64,000 nt of DNA from JAWWPY01 sp963822825 (GCA_963822825.1 CAWGIW010000005.1:124001-188000), one strand, 5' to 3'. Counted from the first letter of the stretch, positions 33,426 to 42,727 are shown. Made by a program: numbers and translations. The notes: generated from the letters alone by a model not told the origin.

Positions 33426-34972
33426 CCCAGGAACGCCGGCTCGTCCAGCCGGCCGCGCTCGTAGTTCAGCCCGGCCAGGATCTCGGCCAGCACCCGGCAG
33501 GCACGGATAACATCGGCCCGGCTGGCCGCGCCGTACCCGAGCACCAGGCCATGCCGGACGGGCGCCGCAGAGAAGTAACGCCGCAGGGTCGTTGTCGCGA
33601 CGCCGCGAGCCTGCGCGGCCGCGGCGACCTCGTCGTCGGCGCCGCGCGGGAGTTCCAGGAACACATGCATGCCCGCGGTGTCACCGTGCAGCCGGGACGA
33701 CCTGCCGAGCAGGCCGACCATGGCGGCCCGGCGGCGCGCATAGTCATGCCGCATCCGCCTGACGTGCCGTTCCAGGTCGCCGCGCTCAAGCAACGCGAGC
33801 ACCGCATGCTGCACCGGTTCCGGGACCCGCGCCCCGGCCCCCGAGCCTGCGTCCGCGACCGCGGCGACGAGATCAGGGCGGGCGACCAGCCAGCCCGCCC
33901 CGAGGGTCGGGGTGAGGGTCTTCGTTGTTGTTCCGAGGTAGGCAACGACATCGGGGTCCAACCCAAACAAGGCCGGCAGCGGCCCGACGTCATAGCGGAA
34001 CTCCCCGTCATAATCATCTTCAACGACAAGCGCCCCTGTCGCCCTCGCCCAGGTGACGAGCGCCTGCCGCCGGGGCACCGGGAGGCGCCCGCCCAGCGGG
34101 TACTGGTGAGCAGGCGTCGTGTAGACCATCCGGAGATCACCGGGAAGTTCCTGGACCACGAGACCATCGGCGTCCACCCGGCACGGGACCAGCCGCGCGC
34201 CGTGGGCCGCGAAGACCGACCTGGCCGCTGGGTACCCTGGCTCCTCGATCCCGACCCGGTCACCAGGCCGCAGCAGCGCCGCGGCGAGCAGGCTGAGGCT
34301 CGCCGACACCCCGCGCGTCACCAGGATCTGCTCTGGGGCGCAGCGCACGGCGCGGCTGCGCCGCAGGTACCCGGCGAGCGCGGCGCGGAGGGCGGGCAGC
34401 CCCATGGGGTCGGGCCAGTTCGAGATCGGCGCGGCCCCCGCGTGCCGCCACGCCCGCCGCCAGACCGTCCGGTCGATGCCGTCCGTCCACGGGATGCCGG
34501 GTCGCAGATTGATCGGCGCCGCCTCCTGGCCTTGCTGCCCGGCCGTCTCCCGCCCGGCCGCGTCCCGCCCGGCCGCATCCCACCCAGCCGGAGGCGGCCC
34601 CCCCGCGTCGTCGCCGCCCATTCCATGATCACGGGGCGGCGCACCTGACCTGGCCACCGCGCTGGCTACACACGGTGCGCTGGGTGCACTGGGTGCGCCT
34701 GGTGCTCCGATGGCGACGTAGGTGCCTGAGCCGTGCCTGCCCTCCAGCCAGCCCTCGGCGAACAACTGCGCGTACACCGTCGTGATGACGGTCCTGCTCA
34801 CACCGAGCGAGACGGCCAGGGCCCGGGTGGATGGAAGCCGCTCACCGGCGGTGAGCTGCCCATCCGCCAGGGCCGTGCGCAGCTGGGCGGCGATCTGGGC
34901 GATGAGCGGAGTCGGCCCGTCGCGATCGGCCGCCAAGGGCACTTCTACTGGTGCGTGGGTCAAAGTGGTCAT
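33413..34972 (-). CDS. MocR-family regulator (GntR HTH fused to aminotransferase fold)
   Basis: A 519-residue fusion. Residues about 18-85 are a GntR winged helix (LIAQIAAQLRTALADGQLTAGERLPSTRALAVSLGVSRTVITTVYAQL). A glycine/alanine/arginine-rich linker of about 60 residues follows. Residues about 165-505 are a type I PLP aminotransferase fold with LVVEDDYDGEFRYD (aspartate) and YLGTTTKTLTPTLGAGWLV (Schiff-base lysine). Members such as PdxR sense PLP and control vitamin B6 genes. The divergent FMN/pyridoxamine-oxidase-fold gene supports a B6-related role. ATG 34972 is chosen because the winged helix begins shortly after it. Confidence 0.93.
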   Translation of the reverse strand: MTTLTHAPVEVPLAADRDGPTPLIAQIAAQLRTALADGQLTAGERLPSTRALAVSLGVSRTVITTVYAQLFAEGWLEGRHGSGTYVAIGAPGAPSAPSAPCVASAVARSGAPPRDHGMGGDDAGGPPPAGWDAAGRDAAGRETAGQQGQEAAPINLRPGIPWTDGIDRTVWRRAWRHAGAAPISNWPDPMGLPALRAALAGYLRRSRAVRCAPEQILVTRGVSASLSLLAAALLRPGDRVGIEEPGYPAARSVFAAHGARLVPCRVDADGLVVQELPGDLRMVYTTPAHQYPLGGRLPVPRRQALVTWARATGALVVEDDYDGEFRYDVGPLPALFGLDPDVVAYLGTTTKTLTPTLGAGWLVARPDLVAAVADAGSGAGARVPEPVQHAVLALLERGDLERHVRRMRHDYARRRAAMVGLLGRSSRLHGDTAGMHVFLELPRGADDEVAAAAQARGVATTTLRRYFSAAPVRHGLVLGYGAASRADVIRACRVLAEILAGLNYERGRLDEPAFLGDDR

Positions 34973-34987
34973 CTGCTTTTCCGTTGG

Positions 34988-35011
34988 AGTGGCTACAGCT
35001 AACAGTCCACT
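34988..35011. promoter_or_regulatory. Candidate MocR operator
   Basis: AGTGG-N14-CCACT lies in the 59-base gap between the divergent MocR and FMN split-barrel genes. MocR-type regulators commonly bind such short repeats in the shared promoter; binding is inferred. Confidence 0.45.
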
Positions 35012-35031
35012 TACTCGATACCGTAGACCAC

Positions 35032-35793
35032 ATGAGCAACGAACTCCCCCTCTCCACGACCGGCCGCACCACACTGCACCGCCTCCGTGAGCGGGGGCAG
35101 AGCGACCGCGCCGAGCTGTACGCGGTGCTGGACGCCGGTCTCGTCTGCCATCTCGGGGTGGTCATCGATGGCGCGCCGGTGGTGCTGCCGACCGCCTACG
35201 GCCGCAGCGGCGACACGCTCTTCCTGCACGGGTCCTCGGCCAACCGCAGCCTGACCAGCGCGGACGGCCAGGACGTCTGCGTCACGGTGACTCACCTGGA
35301 CGGCCTGGTCTGCGCGCGAGCGGTGTTCCACCACTCGGTGAACTACCGGAGTGCGATGGTGTTCGGCACCGCGCACCTGCTGACCGGCGACGAACAGCGG
35401 CTGGCGGCGCTTGAGGTCGTCACCGATCACCTGATCCCGGGGCGGTGGGCGGCCACCCGGGGCCCTTCCCGCAAGGAACTGGCCGCCACCGCGGTGCTCG
35501 CCCTGCCGCTGGCGGAGGCCTCGGTCAAGGTCCGGACCGGCCCTCCCGGGGACGACGAGGAGGATTACGCCCTGGATGTCTGGGCGGGCGTGCTGCCCGC
35601 GGTGCTGATGTTCGGCGCGGCGCAGCCCGACCCCCGGCTGCGCCCGGGCGTGGCCACCCCCGACCACATCCGGGCGCTGGCCGACCGGCCCCGCGGCGCG
35701 GCCCCGGACGCGGCTGTCACCAGCCCCGTCGGCGCAAATGGTGACTCACATCGGGCGAGTCAGGCGGGCCGAGGCTCTAGTCTGGGAGTATGA
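35032..35793 (+). CDS. Pyridoxamine-5'-phosphate-oxidase-fold FMN-binding protein
   Basis: A 253-residue split-barrel flavoprotein. Visible: HLGVVIDGAPVVLPTAYGRSGDTLFLHGSSANRS, CVTVTHLDGLVCARAVFHHSVNYRSAMVFG, LEVVTDHLIPGRWAATRGPSRKELAATAVLALPL. This subgroup binds FMN and is often divergent from MocR regulators. The chemistry may be reduction or PNP/PMP-related oxidation but is not determinable. The C-terminal 30 residues are disordered. Its TGA overlaps the orn ATG (ATGA). Confidence 0.88.
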   Translation: MSNELPLSTTGRTTLHRLRERGQSDRAELYAVLDAGLVCHLGVVIDGAPVVLPTAYGRSGDTLFLHGSSANRSLTSADGQDVCVTVTHLDGLVCARAVFHHSVNYRSAMVFGTAHLLTGDEQRLAALEVVTDHLIPGRWAATRGPSRKELAATAVLALPLAEASVKVRTGPPGDDEEDYALDVWAGVLPAVLMFGAAQPDPRLRPGVATPDHIRALADRPRGAAPDAAVTSPVGANGDSHRASQAGRGSSLGV

Positions 35794-36618
35794 ACGACCG
35801 GCTCGTCTGGATCGACTGCGAGATGACCGGGCTTGACATCGAGCGTGACGCGCTGGTCGAGATCGCCTGCCTGGTGACCGACGGCGAGCTGGCCCTGCTG
35901 GACGACGGCGTGGACCTGGTGATCAAGCCCCCCGCCGAGGCCGTCGACCAGATGGTTGACGTGGTCCGCGACATGCACACGGCCTCGGGGCTGCTCGAGG
36001 AACTGGCGTCCGGGGTCACCCTGGCCGAGGCGCAGGAGCAGGTGCTCCGCTACGTCCGGGGGCACATCGCCGAGCCGCGGACGGGTGCCGCTGTGCGGCA
36101 ACTCCATCGCGACGGACCGTACCTTCATCGCCCGCGACATGCCTGAGCTGGACGCCTTCCTGCATTACCGGATGGTCAACGTGTCCAGCATCAAGGAACT
36201 GGCCCGCCGCTGGTACCTGCGGGCCTACTTCGCGAGCCCGCTGAAGCGCGGTGGCCACCGGGCGCTCGCGGACATCAGGGAGAGCATCCAGGAACTCCGG
36301 TACTACCGCGAGGCGATCTTCGTCCCGCCCCCGGGCCCGGATTCGGCGACCGCGCGGCAGATCGCGGCCCGGTACGCTGTGCAGGCAGACCATGGCGGCA
36401 GCCCAGAGGGTCAGGTCCAGGAGGGTCAGGTCCAGGAGGGCCAGGTCCAGGAGGGCCAGGTCCAGGAGGGCCAGGTCCAGGAGGGCCAGGTCCAGGAGGG
36501 CCAGGTCCAGGAGGGCCAGGTCCAGGAGGGCCAGGTCCAGGAGGGCCAGGTCCAGGAGGGCCGGGGAACGCGGCCCGGCACCGGAGCGGTCAAGGGGGAT
36601 TCCGGTTCGGCCCGGTGA
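35790..36618 (+). CDS. orn: Oligoribonuclease with repeat tail (one frame break)
   Basis: A DEDDh 3'-5' exonuclease that degrades 2-5-base RNAs and pGpG. Exo I: WIDCEMTGLDIERDALVEIACLVTD; Exo II: GNSIATDRTFIARDMPELDAFLHYRMVNVSSIKELARRW; Exo III: HRALADIRESIQELRYYRE. A frame change near 36083 is needed between GHIAEPR and the Exo II segment. A normal Orn ends about residue 200, shortly after YYREAIF. Here the frame continues through ten copies of EGQVQ, adding roughly 75 residues to a TGA at 36616. The catalytic core is complete, so activity is plausible. Confidence 0.9.
36406..36564 (+). repeat. 15-bp minisatellite, ten copies plus a partial
   Basis: Ten exact 15-base units GAGGGYCAGGTCCAG (the first two with T, the next eight identical with C) then a partial copy, encoding EGQVQ at the oligoribonuclease C-terminus. 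Eight identical units imply recent expansion. Confidence 0.97.
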
Positions 36619-36656
36619 CCGGGCGCCGCTATGCTTCATGCAGCCGCAAGGCAATG

Positions 36657-36733
36657 GTGGGTGTAGCTCAGTTGGTTAGAGCGCCAGGTTGTGGTCCTGG
36701 ATGTCGTGGGTTCGAATCCCATCACTCACCCCA
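36657..36733 (+). tRNA. tRNA-His (GTG)
   Basis: Cloverleaf folds throughout: acceptor GTGGGTG/CACTCAC with one G-U, D-arm TAGCTC, anticodon stem CCAGG/CCTGG with loop TTGTGGT (anticodon 36691-36693), T-arm GTGGG-TTCGAAT-CCCAT. A G at 36656 faces the discriminator C, the -1 G typical of tRNA-His. CCA is encoded. Confidence 0.97.
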
Positions 36734-36801
36734 CTCACGGGGGGGCTCGGCCCTGCCGCGTTCGTCATGGCCCGCGGGGCAGGCGCATGGGACATGGAAC
36801 C

Positions 36802-37632
36802 ATGCCCACCCTGACCGAGCTGCTCGGACAGTGGCGCGACGACCTCGCCGCCTGGGCCATCCCTGACCACATCTCGTCGGCCGCGACCGAGTCTCCCTGG
36901 GTACTGCCGCGGGAGGTCTTCGCCCGCCGGGCGGACCGGCAGTGCCGGGATCCGGCTGGGCCCTCGTACGAGCGCGCCCGGGAGGCGCTAGATCCGGCGG
37001 GAACCCTGCTCGACGTCGGCGCTGGCGCCGGGGCCGCGAGCCTGCCGCTGGCCTCCCACGCCACCGCCCTCACCGCGGTGGACACCGACGCGCGGATGCT
37101 CACGCTGCTCGCGGAGCGAGCCGAACCGCTCGGCCTCCCCAGCCGGATGGTGTGCGGCCGGTGGCCGGACGTCGCCGGGCAGGTCGATCCGGCGGACGTG
37201 GTGACCAGTCATCACGTCACGTACAACGTGCCCGACATCGAGCCGTTCATCACCGCGCTGACCAGCCATGCCCGCCGGCGGGTGATCCTCGAGATGGCCA
37301 GCGTGCATCCCCTGTCATCACTCAACGCGCTGTGGCTCAGGTTCCACGGGATCACGCGGCCGCTGGCGCCGACCGCGGCCGACCTCCTGGCCATCCTGTC
37401 CTCGATGGGTCTGCGGACGAGGCACACTGGGTGGAATCGCCCGGCCGAGCGTGATTACGCCAGTTATGGCGCGCTCGTGGAGGTCACCAGGCGCAGACTG
37501 TGCCTGCCCCCCGAGCGCGCCAGCGAGGTGGAAGCCGCGCTCCGTGACCCGGACACCCAGCCAGGGTGCCCAGGTGACCTGGGATCGTCCGGGCGCGAGG
37601 TGGTCACGATGTGGTGGGAGGGCTCCGCGTGA
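36802..37632 (+). CDS. Class I SAM-dependent methyltransferase
   Basis: A 276-residue methyltransferase. Motif I is GTLLDVGAGAGAASLPLA, the acidic loop ALTAVDTDARML follows, then DVAGQVDPADVVTSHHVTYNVPDIEPF and RRVILEMASVHPLSSLNALW. The substrate is unknown. ATG 36802 is preferred; ATG 36787 would add five residues. Its TGA overlaps the GTG start of the LCP gene (GTGA), so the two are coupled, which may hint at a cell-envelope substrate. Confidence 0.87.
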   Translation: MPTLTELLGQWRDDLAAWAIPDHISSAATESPWVLPREVFARRADRQCRDPAGPSYERAREALDPAGTLLDVGAGAGAASLPLASHATALTAVDTDARMLTLLAERAEPLGLPSRMVCGRWPDVAGQVDPADVVTSHHVTYNVPDIEPFITALTSHARRRVILEMASVHPLSSLNALWLRFHGITRPLAPTAADLLAILSSMGLRTRHTGWNRPAERDYASYGALVEVTRRRLCLPPERASEVEAALRDPDTQPGCPGDLGSSGREVVTMWWEGSA

Positions 37633-38865
37633 GCGACTGGTCAGGTGAATGGTTCCGCGATCCGAAGCCGCGCCCGCCCGCGGGCGAGGTCCCGGGCATC
37701 GGCAGCGAGCCGACTGCGAGCTTGCCGGCCAGGGACGCTGGGCGGGGGTCCGGTGCGGCCCAACGAAATTGGCCCGAGCAGCCCCCGCCGCGTGCGGGGG
37801 CGGCCACCCGCTCCCGCCAGGCCCCAGGATCGCCCGGCCCCCCCGGCGGCGGCTGGAGCGCCGGCGGCGGGAGCGGCGGCGGGAAGCGCAGGCTGCGCCC
37901 AGCCCGGATCGTGAAGATCGTCGCCCTGCTGATCGTCCTCATCCTGGTGGTGAGCATCGGGATGTACTTCTACCTTGACTCGAAGCTGAACCGGGCCAAC
38001 ATCCTGGTCGACTACTCGGGGCGCGCCGGCCGCGTCCGCCGGCCAGAACTGGCTCATCACCGGCTCAGACAGCCGCGCGGGCCTGACGCGGGAGCAGGAA
38101 GACCAGCTCGCCACCGGGCACGACGTCACTGGCCAGCGATCCGACACGATCATGCTCCTGCACATCCCGTCGGGCGGCGGCCGGCCCGTGCTGCTCAGCC
38201 TGCCGCGCGACTCCTACCTGCCGATTCCCGGAAACGGGAGCAACAAGATCAACGCCGCGTTCGCTTTCGGCGGGGCCAATCTGCTCGCCCAGACCGTGCA
38301 GAACGCGACCGGTCTGCGAATCAACCACTACATGAGCATCGGGTTCGGTGGGCTGGTCAACGTCGTCAACGCGGTCGGCGGGGTACGGATGTGCCTGCCT
38401 TCGCCGATCGTCAACCCGTCCGCCGGCCTGAACCTGAAAGCGGGCTGCCAGACCCTCAACGGCGGGCAGGCCCTCGGCTACGTGCGGAGCCGGCACGACT
38501 TCGCCACCCAGGACCTGCAGCGGGTCCAGGATCAGCGGCTGTTCCTGCGGGCGCTGCTCAGCAAGATGACCAGTACTGGCACCCTGGTCAATCCCTTCGC
38601 GAGCCTGCCCGCCGCGTTCGGAGCCGCAGGAGCGCTCACCGTCAACCAGGGCACGCACCTCTATCAGCTCATCGAGGTTGCTTTTGCTCTGCGGAACCCG
38701 GAAACCGGTACCGTGCCCATCGGCTCGTCCGGCTCGGAGCCCAACGCGGGCAGCGTGCTGTTCTGGAGCACGACGCAGGCGCCGGAACTCTTCAACGCCC
38801 TGAAGAACGACCAGCCCGTGCCGAGCGGCCTGCTGACCGGCTCGTCGCTCGCGGCAGCCGGCTAG
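37629..38865 (+). CDS. LytR-CpsA-Psr (LCP) cell-wall glycopolymer ligase (one frame break)
   Basis: About 410 residues. A proline/glycine-rich cytoplasmic part (about 90 residues) precedes a membrane helix IVKIVALLIVLILVVSIGMYFYL, then the extracellular LCP domain: GSDSRAGLTREQ, SDTIMLLHIPSGGGRPVLLSLPRDSYLPIPG (conserved arginine-aspartate), KINAAFAFGGANLL, NHYMSIGFGGLVNVVNAVGGVRMCLP, GGQALGYVRSRHDFATQDLQRVQDQR. LCP enzymes transfer undecaprenyl-linked polymers to peptidoglycan. A frame change near 38025 is required. The short C-terminus after the LCP core is typical of single-domain members. Confidence 0.9.
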
Positions 38866-38908
38866 CCGGGCCCGGTGCTCGCACCAGCCGGCTAGCCGGG
38901 CCCGGATC
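38853..38908. repeat. Duplicated 20-base segment at the LCP gene end
   Basis: AGCCGGCTAGCCGGGCCCGG occurs twice about 30 bases apart, the first copy containing the LCP stop TAG. The core CCGGCTAGCCGG is a perfect palindrome, so each copy could act as a weak terminator. Confidence 0.7.
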
Positions 38909-39037
38909 CGGCCAGCGGCGGGCGGATCCGGGCAACAATGCCTTGTCCAGGCTATTTATGCCCCTTGCGCTCATCAGGGTCATGTTCGTACCATGCGTCC
39001 CAGCCAATCACGCTGGTAGCAGCGGCCCGGAGGACAG

Positions 39038-39271
39038 ATGAGGACCGACAGTATCCCCCGAATGATCCGCCCGCACGGCCTTTCGACGCGCGAGGCGGAG
39101 ATCATGACCCTCATCGCGGAAGGGCACTCCAACGGCCAGATCGCCAGCCAGTTGGTCCTCGCCGAGAAGACCGTCAAGAATCACGTCAACCGGATCTACG
39201 CGAAGCTCGGCGCCGCTTCCCGCGCCGCGGCCATCTCCCGCTGGGACAACGTACGGAACGATTCGCGGTAA
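39038..39271 (+). CDS. Orphan LuxR/GerE-type DNA-binding protein
   Basis: A 77-residue protein consisting almost only of a LuxR helix-turn-helix: LSTREAEIMTLIAEGHSNGQIASQLVLAEKTVKNHVNRIYAKLGAASRAAAISRW. It lacks a receiver or sensor domain, so it may act as a constitutive or dimerisation-controlled regulator. ATG 39038 has a GGAGGAC site five bases upstream. It precedes a two-component system by about 120 bases but is not coupled to it. Confidence 0.92.
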   Translation: MRTDSIPRMIRPHGLSTREAEIMTLIAEGHSNGQIASQLVLAEKTVKNHVNRIYAKLGAASRAAAISRWDNVRNDSR

Positions 39272-39388
39272 CACGACCTGTAAGCGTGGCCGGACTACGC
39301 GTAACGTAGCCCTCGTTGGCATGTGATCATGAGATCAGATCCAGCATGCCTTCAGGGAATACTCAGGAAAGTAAACGAAGATTCAGCC

Positions 39389-40114
39389 ATGACCACCTCG
39401 TCAGACGATGGGCGGAAGCAGCCGGGTGCCCGGCTGCTTGTTGTCGAGGACGAGCCGAACATCCTCGAATTGCTCTCGGCCAGCCTGCGATATGCCGGAT
39501 TCGACGTCGTCACCGCCGCGGCCGGGACGGAGGCGGTCCAGGCCGCGCAGCGGCACCGGCCCGACCTGATCGTGCTCGACGTGATGCTCCCTGACATGGA
39601 TGGCTTCGACGTCATCCGGCGGCTGCGGGGCGGCGGAACCCGGATCCCGGTCGTCTTCCTCACCGCGCGGGACGCCATGGAAGACAAGGTCCGTGGCCTG
39701 ACCCTCGGCGGGGACGACTACGTGACCAAGCCATTCAGCCTGGAAGAGGTCATCGCGCGGATCCGCGCGGTGCTGCGGCGGACCCGGGGCGACGGCGCCG
39801 AGCCGACACCGCGGCTGAAGTTCGCCGACCTCGAACTGGACGAGGAGAGCCACGAGGTGTGGCGGGCCGGCCAGCACATCCAGCTGTCCCCGACGGAATT
39901 CAAGCTGCTCAGGTACTTCATGGGCAACGCCAACCGGGTGCTGTCCAAGATGCAGATCCTCGACCACGTCTGGGATTACGACTTCCGCGGGGACACCGGC
40001 ATCGTGGAGTCGTATGTGTCGGTGCTGCGCCGCAAGGTGGACAGCGCCGAGCCACGCCTGATCCACACGCTGCGCGGCGTCGGCTACGTGCTCAGGCTCC
40101 CGTCATCGTCCTAG
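39389..40114 (+). CDS. OmpR-family response regulator
   Basis: A 241-residue regulator. The receiver has acid pocket VVEDEP, phospho-aspartate in DLIVLDVMLPDMDGFDV, and lysine in GDDYVTKPFSLEEV. The winged helix covers LKFADLELDEESHEVWRAG to RLIHTLRGVGYVLRLP. It pairs with the histidine kinase 13 bases downstream. The pattern is closest to the MprA/TcrX-like actinobacterial group; the signal and targets are not visible. ATG 39389 is used because the receiver starts 15 residues later. Confidence 0.95.
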   Translation: MTTSSDDGRKQPGARLLVVEDEPNILELLSASLRYAGFDVVTAAAGTEAVQAAQRHRPDLIVLDVMLPDMDGFDVIRRLRGGGTRIPVVFLTARDAMEDKVRGLTLGGDDYVTKPFSLEEVIARIRAVLRRTRGDGAEPTPRLKFADLELDEESHEVWRAGQHIQLSPTEFKLLRYFMGNANRVLSKMQILDHVWDYDFRGDTGIVESYVSVLRRKVDSAEPRLIHTLRGVGYVLRLPSSS

Positions 40115-40127
40115 AGGCAGTCTGATC

Positions 40128-41855
40128 ATGTCGTTCACACCGGGCCGGGCCAGCCTCTGGGAGCGGCTCAGGCGGGTGCCGGACCGCACCCCGCTGCGCG
40201 TCAAGATGATCACTGCCCTGCTCGCGCTGGTCGCCATCGCGCTCGCCGTCATCAGCGTGGCCAGCGTCACGGTGTTCAGCAATTACCAGGTGCAGCAGGC
40301 CAGCGACCAAGCGTCCGCGATCTTCAACACGGACATGAATGCGATCGAAGCCCACCCAGACCATGCGCTGAACCCTGACATCCTTTCCTTCGGCCCTTAC
40401 TTCTCTGCCACCGTCCCGCCCGGGACTTCGCTGACTGCCCTGGGCGCCGAGTACGGCGGCCTTCCAGCTTCGGCGCTCCCCAAGGTGCCCATCGGAAATG
40501 CCGCCTGGTTCAGGGCCAACGGCGGGCGGCTGGTAAATGTCCCGGCCGCGGCGGGAAGCGACAACTGGCGGGTTATCGCTCAGCAGGTCACCGTGAGCGG
40601 GCAAGATCCCGCCACCGGCCAGCCCACCCAGGAAACAAGCACGCTCATCGTGGGCGTCGATCTGGGTGACATCAACGCAGCGATCAGCCACCTGGCTGGC
40701 ATCGAGCTGATCGTGAGCGTGATCATCATGGTGGGGCTGGCCATTGTTGGCGTCGCGATCGTCCGGGCCAGCCTGCGGCCGCTCACCGACATCGAGCGCA
40801 CCGCGGAGGCCATCGCCGCCGGCGACCTGTCCCGCCGCGTCCCGGACAGTGACCCGGTGACGGAGGTTGGCCGGCTCGGCCGGTCGCTCAACACCATGCT
40901 CGCCCAGATCGAGACGTCCTTCCGGGCCCGTGAGGAATCCGAGGCCGCCGCCCGGCGATCCGAGGAGAAGATGCGGCAGTTCGTCGCGGACGCCAGCCAC
41001 GAGCTGCGGACACCGCTCACCGCGATGCGCGGCTACGCCGAGTATTACCGGCAGCGCGGCGGCGCGGCGACGCACGGGACCACCGGAGCTGCCGGGACCA
41101 CCGGGACTTCTGGGGCTGCCGGGGCCGCCGGAACCGCCGGAACCGCCGAGACCGCCGGGATCGCCGGCCGGGGGGCGGCGGCCTCCCGGCCCAACAACGG
41201 GAACGGGTCGCTGACCAAGGCCGATCTGGACCGGATCATGCAGCGTGTCGAGCAGGAGTCCGCCCGGATGGGGGTCCTGGTCGAGGACATGCTGCTGCTG
41301 GCCCGGCTCGACCAGCAACGCCCCATCGAGCGCCGCCCGGTCGACCTGCTCATCCTGGCCGTCGACGCGGTCCAGGACGCGCGGATGATCGCGCCAGAGC
41401 GCTCCATCGAGCTTACCGTCGGCTCCGGCGCCGCCTTCCTGGTGCTCGGCGACGAGGTGCGGCTCCGCCAGGTGATCGGCAACCTGATGAGCAACGCCCT
41501 CACCCACACGCCGGACGGGACGCCGGTCGAGGTGAGGCTGCTCTCTGGAACTCTGTACGGCGCGCTGGGTGCCGTCCTTGAGGTGGCCGATCAGGGGCAG
41601 GGTCTCCAGGCGAACCAGGCGGAGCGCGTGTTCGAGCGGTTCTACCGGGCTGACCAGGCCCGGACCAGGAAGACCGGCGGGTCGGGGCTCGGCCTGGCCA
41701 TCGTGGCCGCGCTCGTGGCCGCGCACGGCGGCACGGTGTCGGTGGATTCCACGCCCGGCCACGGCGCGACGTTCCGCATCACGCTCCCGCTCGCCCCGGA
41801 GGCCCAGGACCGCCAGTCAGACCCGGACGAATCAGCCGTCCCGGACGCGTCCTAG
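40128..41855 (+). CDS. Sensor histidine kinase with Gly-X-X insert in the dimerisation helix pair
   Basis: A 575-residue membrane kinase. TM1 about 25-50, an extracytoplasmic sensor of about 130 residues, TM2 about 190-212, HAMP (RASLRPLTDIERTAEAIAAGDLSRRV), H-box FVADASHELRTPLTAMRGYAEYYRQRG, then ATPase motifs NLMSNALTHTPDG, VADQGQGL, KTGGSGLGLAIV. Between the two helices of the dimerisation domain lies an insert of about 45 residues rich in Gly-Ala-Thr (GTTGAAGTTGTSGAAGAAG and so on) with glycine at every third position. Partner of the preceding regulator. Confidence 0.94.
   Translation: MSFTPGRASLWERLRRVPDRTPLRVKMITALLALVAIALAVISVASVTVFSNYQVQQASDQASAIFNTDMNAIEAHPDHALNPDILSFGPYFSATVPPGTSLTALGAEYGGLPASALPKVPIGNAAWFRANGGRLVNVPAAAGSDNWRVIAQQVTVSGQDPATGQPTQETSTLIVGVDLGDINAAISHLAGIELIVSVIIMVGLAIVGVAIVRASLRPLTDIERTAEAIAAGDLSRRVPDSDPVTEVGRLGRSLNTMLAQIETSFRAREESEAAARRSEEKMRQFVADASHELRTPLTAMRGYAEYYRQRGGAATHGTTGAAGTTGTSGAAGAAGTAGTAETAGIAGRGAAASRPNNGNGSLTKADLDRIMQRVEQESARMGVLVEDMLLLARLDQQRPIERRPVDLLILAVDAVQDARMIAPERSIELTVGSGAAFLVLGDEVRLRQVIGNLMSNALTHTPDGTPVEVRLLSGTLYGALGAVLEVADQGQGLQANQAERVFERFYRADQARTRKTGGSGLGLAIVAALVAAHGGTVSVDSTPGHGATFRITLPLAPEAQDRQSDPDESAVPDAS
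41074..41172 (+). repeat. 9-bp/18-bp GC-rich repeat coding Gly-X-X
   Basis: About ten imperfect 9-base units of GGGACCACC / GGAGCTGCC type in the histidine kinase gene, producing a collagen-like glycine period. Units vary, so the array is older than the orn repeat. Confidence 0.8.
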
Positions 41856-41866
41856 CAGGTTATCGG

Positions 41867-42727
41867 GTGCACGAGATCCCGGCCGGACTGCCCGGCGTCG
41901 GTGAGATCACCGAGGCGCGGCGGCTGTCCGGTGGTTACGATCACCAGGCGTGGCTGCTGACCCGCCGCGACGGTTCCCGCGCCGTGGTCAAGACCAGCGA
42001 GAACCCGCTGCCTGGCCTGTTCGCCGCGGAAGCTGAGGGACTCGACGCCATCCGGGCCACCGGCGCGGTGGCCACCCCGCGAGTGCTCCACGCCGCTCCG
42101 GGCCACCTGGTCCTGGAGGCCCTCCGGCCCGCCCCGGCCGACGACCCGGCCTTCTGGGAGCGGGCCTGCGAGGCCCTGGCCGCCCTGCACGCCGTCCATG
42201 GTCCGGGTCACGGCTGGCGGCACGACAACTGGCTGGGCCTGCTGCCCCAGCACAACGCCTGGGGCCAGGACGGTCACGAGTTCTTCATCCAGCACCGCAT
42301 CCTGCGCTTCCTGCCCGAGCCCCGGCTGCGCGCGGTCCTGGACGCTGGTGCCCGTGCCGCCATCGAGAGAATCTGTGCCCGGCTGCGTGATCTCGTGCCG
42401 CCGATGCCGCCCTCGCTCGGCCACGGCGACCTCTGGTCGGGCAATGTCCTGGCCACCCACCAGGGACAGCCCGCCGTCATCGATCCAGCGGTCTCTTACG
42501 TGTGGCCAGAGGTGGACCTGAGCATGATGTACTGCGCCCCGCATCCCCCAGAACGCTTCTTCGCCGCCTACCACGAGATTCACCCGCCAGAGCCCGGCTG
42601 GCGGCCGCGCATGCGCCTGCTGCACCTCCGCGAGCTGCTCAGCTTGCTCGCGATCTACGGCGACCGGCCGAGCATGTGCGAGCAGGTCCTGCCCGCCGTA
42701 CACGACGTCATCGGCAGTTACGGCTGA
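41867..42727 (+). CDS. Fructosamine-kinase-family protein (copy 1)
   Basis: A 286-residue kinase of the fructosamine/ketosamine 3-kinase family. Visible: EITEARRLSGGYDHQAWLLTRRDGSRAVVKTS (nucleotide lysine), FAAEAEGLDAIRATGAVATPRVLH, GWRHDNWLGLLPQHN, LGHGDLWSGNVLATHQGQPAVIDPAVSYVWPEVDLSMM (HGDLWxGN catalytic and DPA metal motifs). Family members phosphorylate ketoamine adducts on proteins or small amines to trigger their removal. Starts at GTG 41867. Its last ten bases overlap the end of the second family member on the opposite strand. Confidence 0.92.
   Translation: MHEIPAGLPGVGEITEARRLSGGYDHQAWLLTRRDGSRAVVKTSENPLPGLFAAEAEGLDAIRATGAVATPRVLHAAPGHLVLEALRPAPADDPAFWERACEALAALHAVHGPGHGWRHDNWLGLLPQHNAWGQDGHEFFIQHRILRFLPEPRLRAVLDAGARAAIERICARLRDLVPPMPPSLGHGDLWSGNVLATHQGQPAVIDPAVSYVWPEVDLSMMYCAPHPPERFFAAYHEIHPPEPGWRPRMRLLHLRELLSLLAIYGDRPSMCEQVLPAVHDVIGSYG

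Noticed and set aside
36016..36654. 212-codon minus-strand frame with LDLAL repeats
   Set aside because: It is the complement of the Orn repeat; the plus strand carries the exonuclease motifs.
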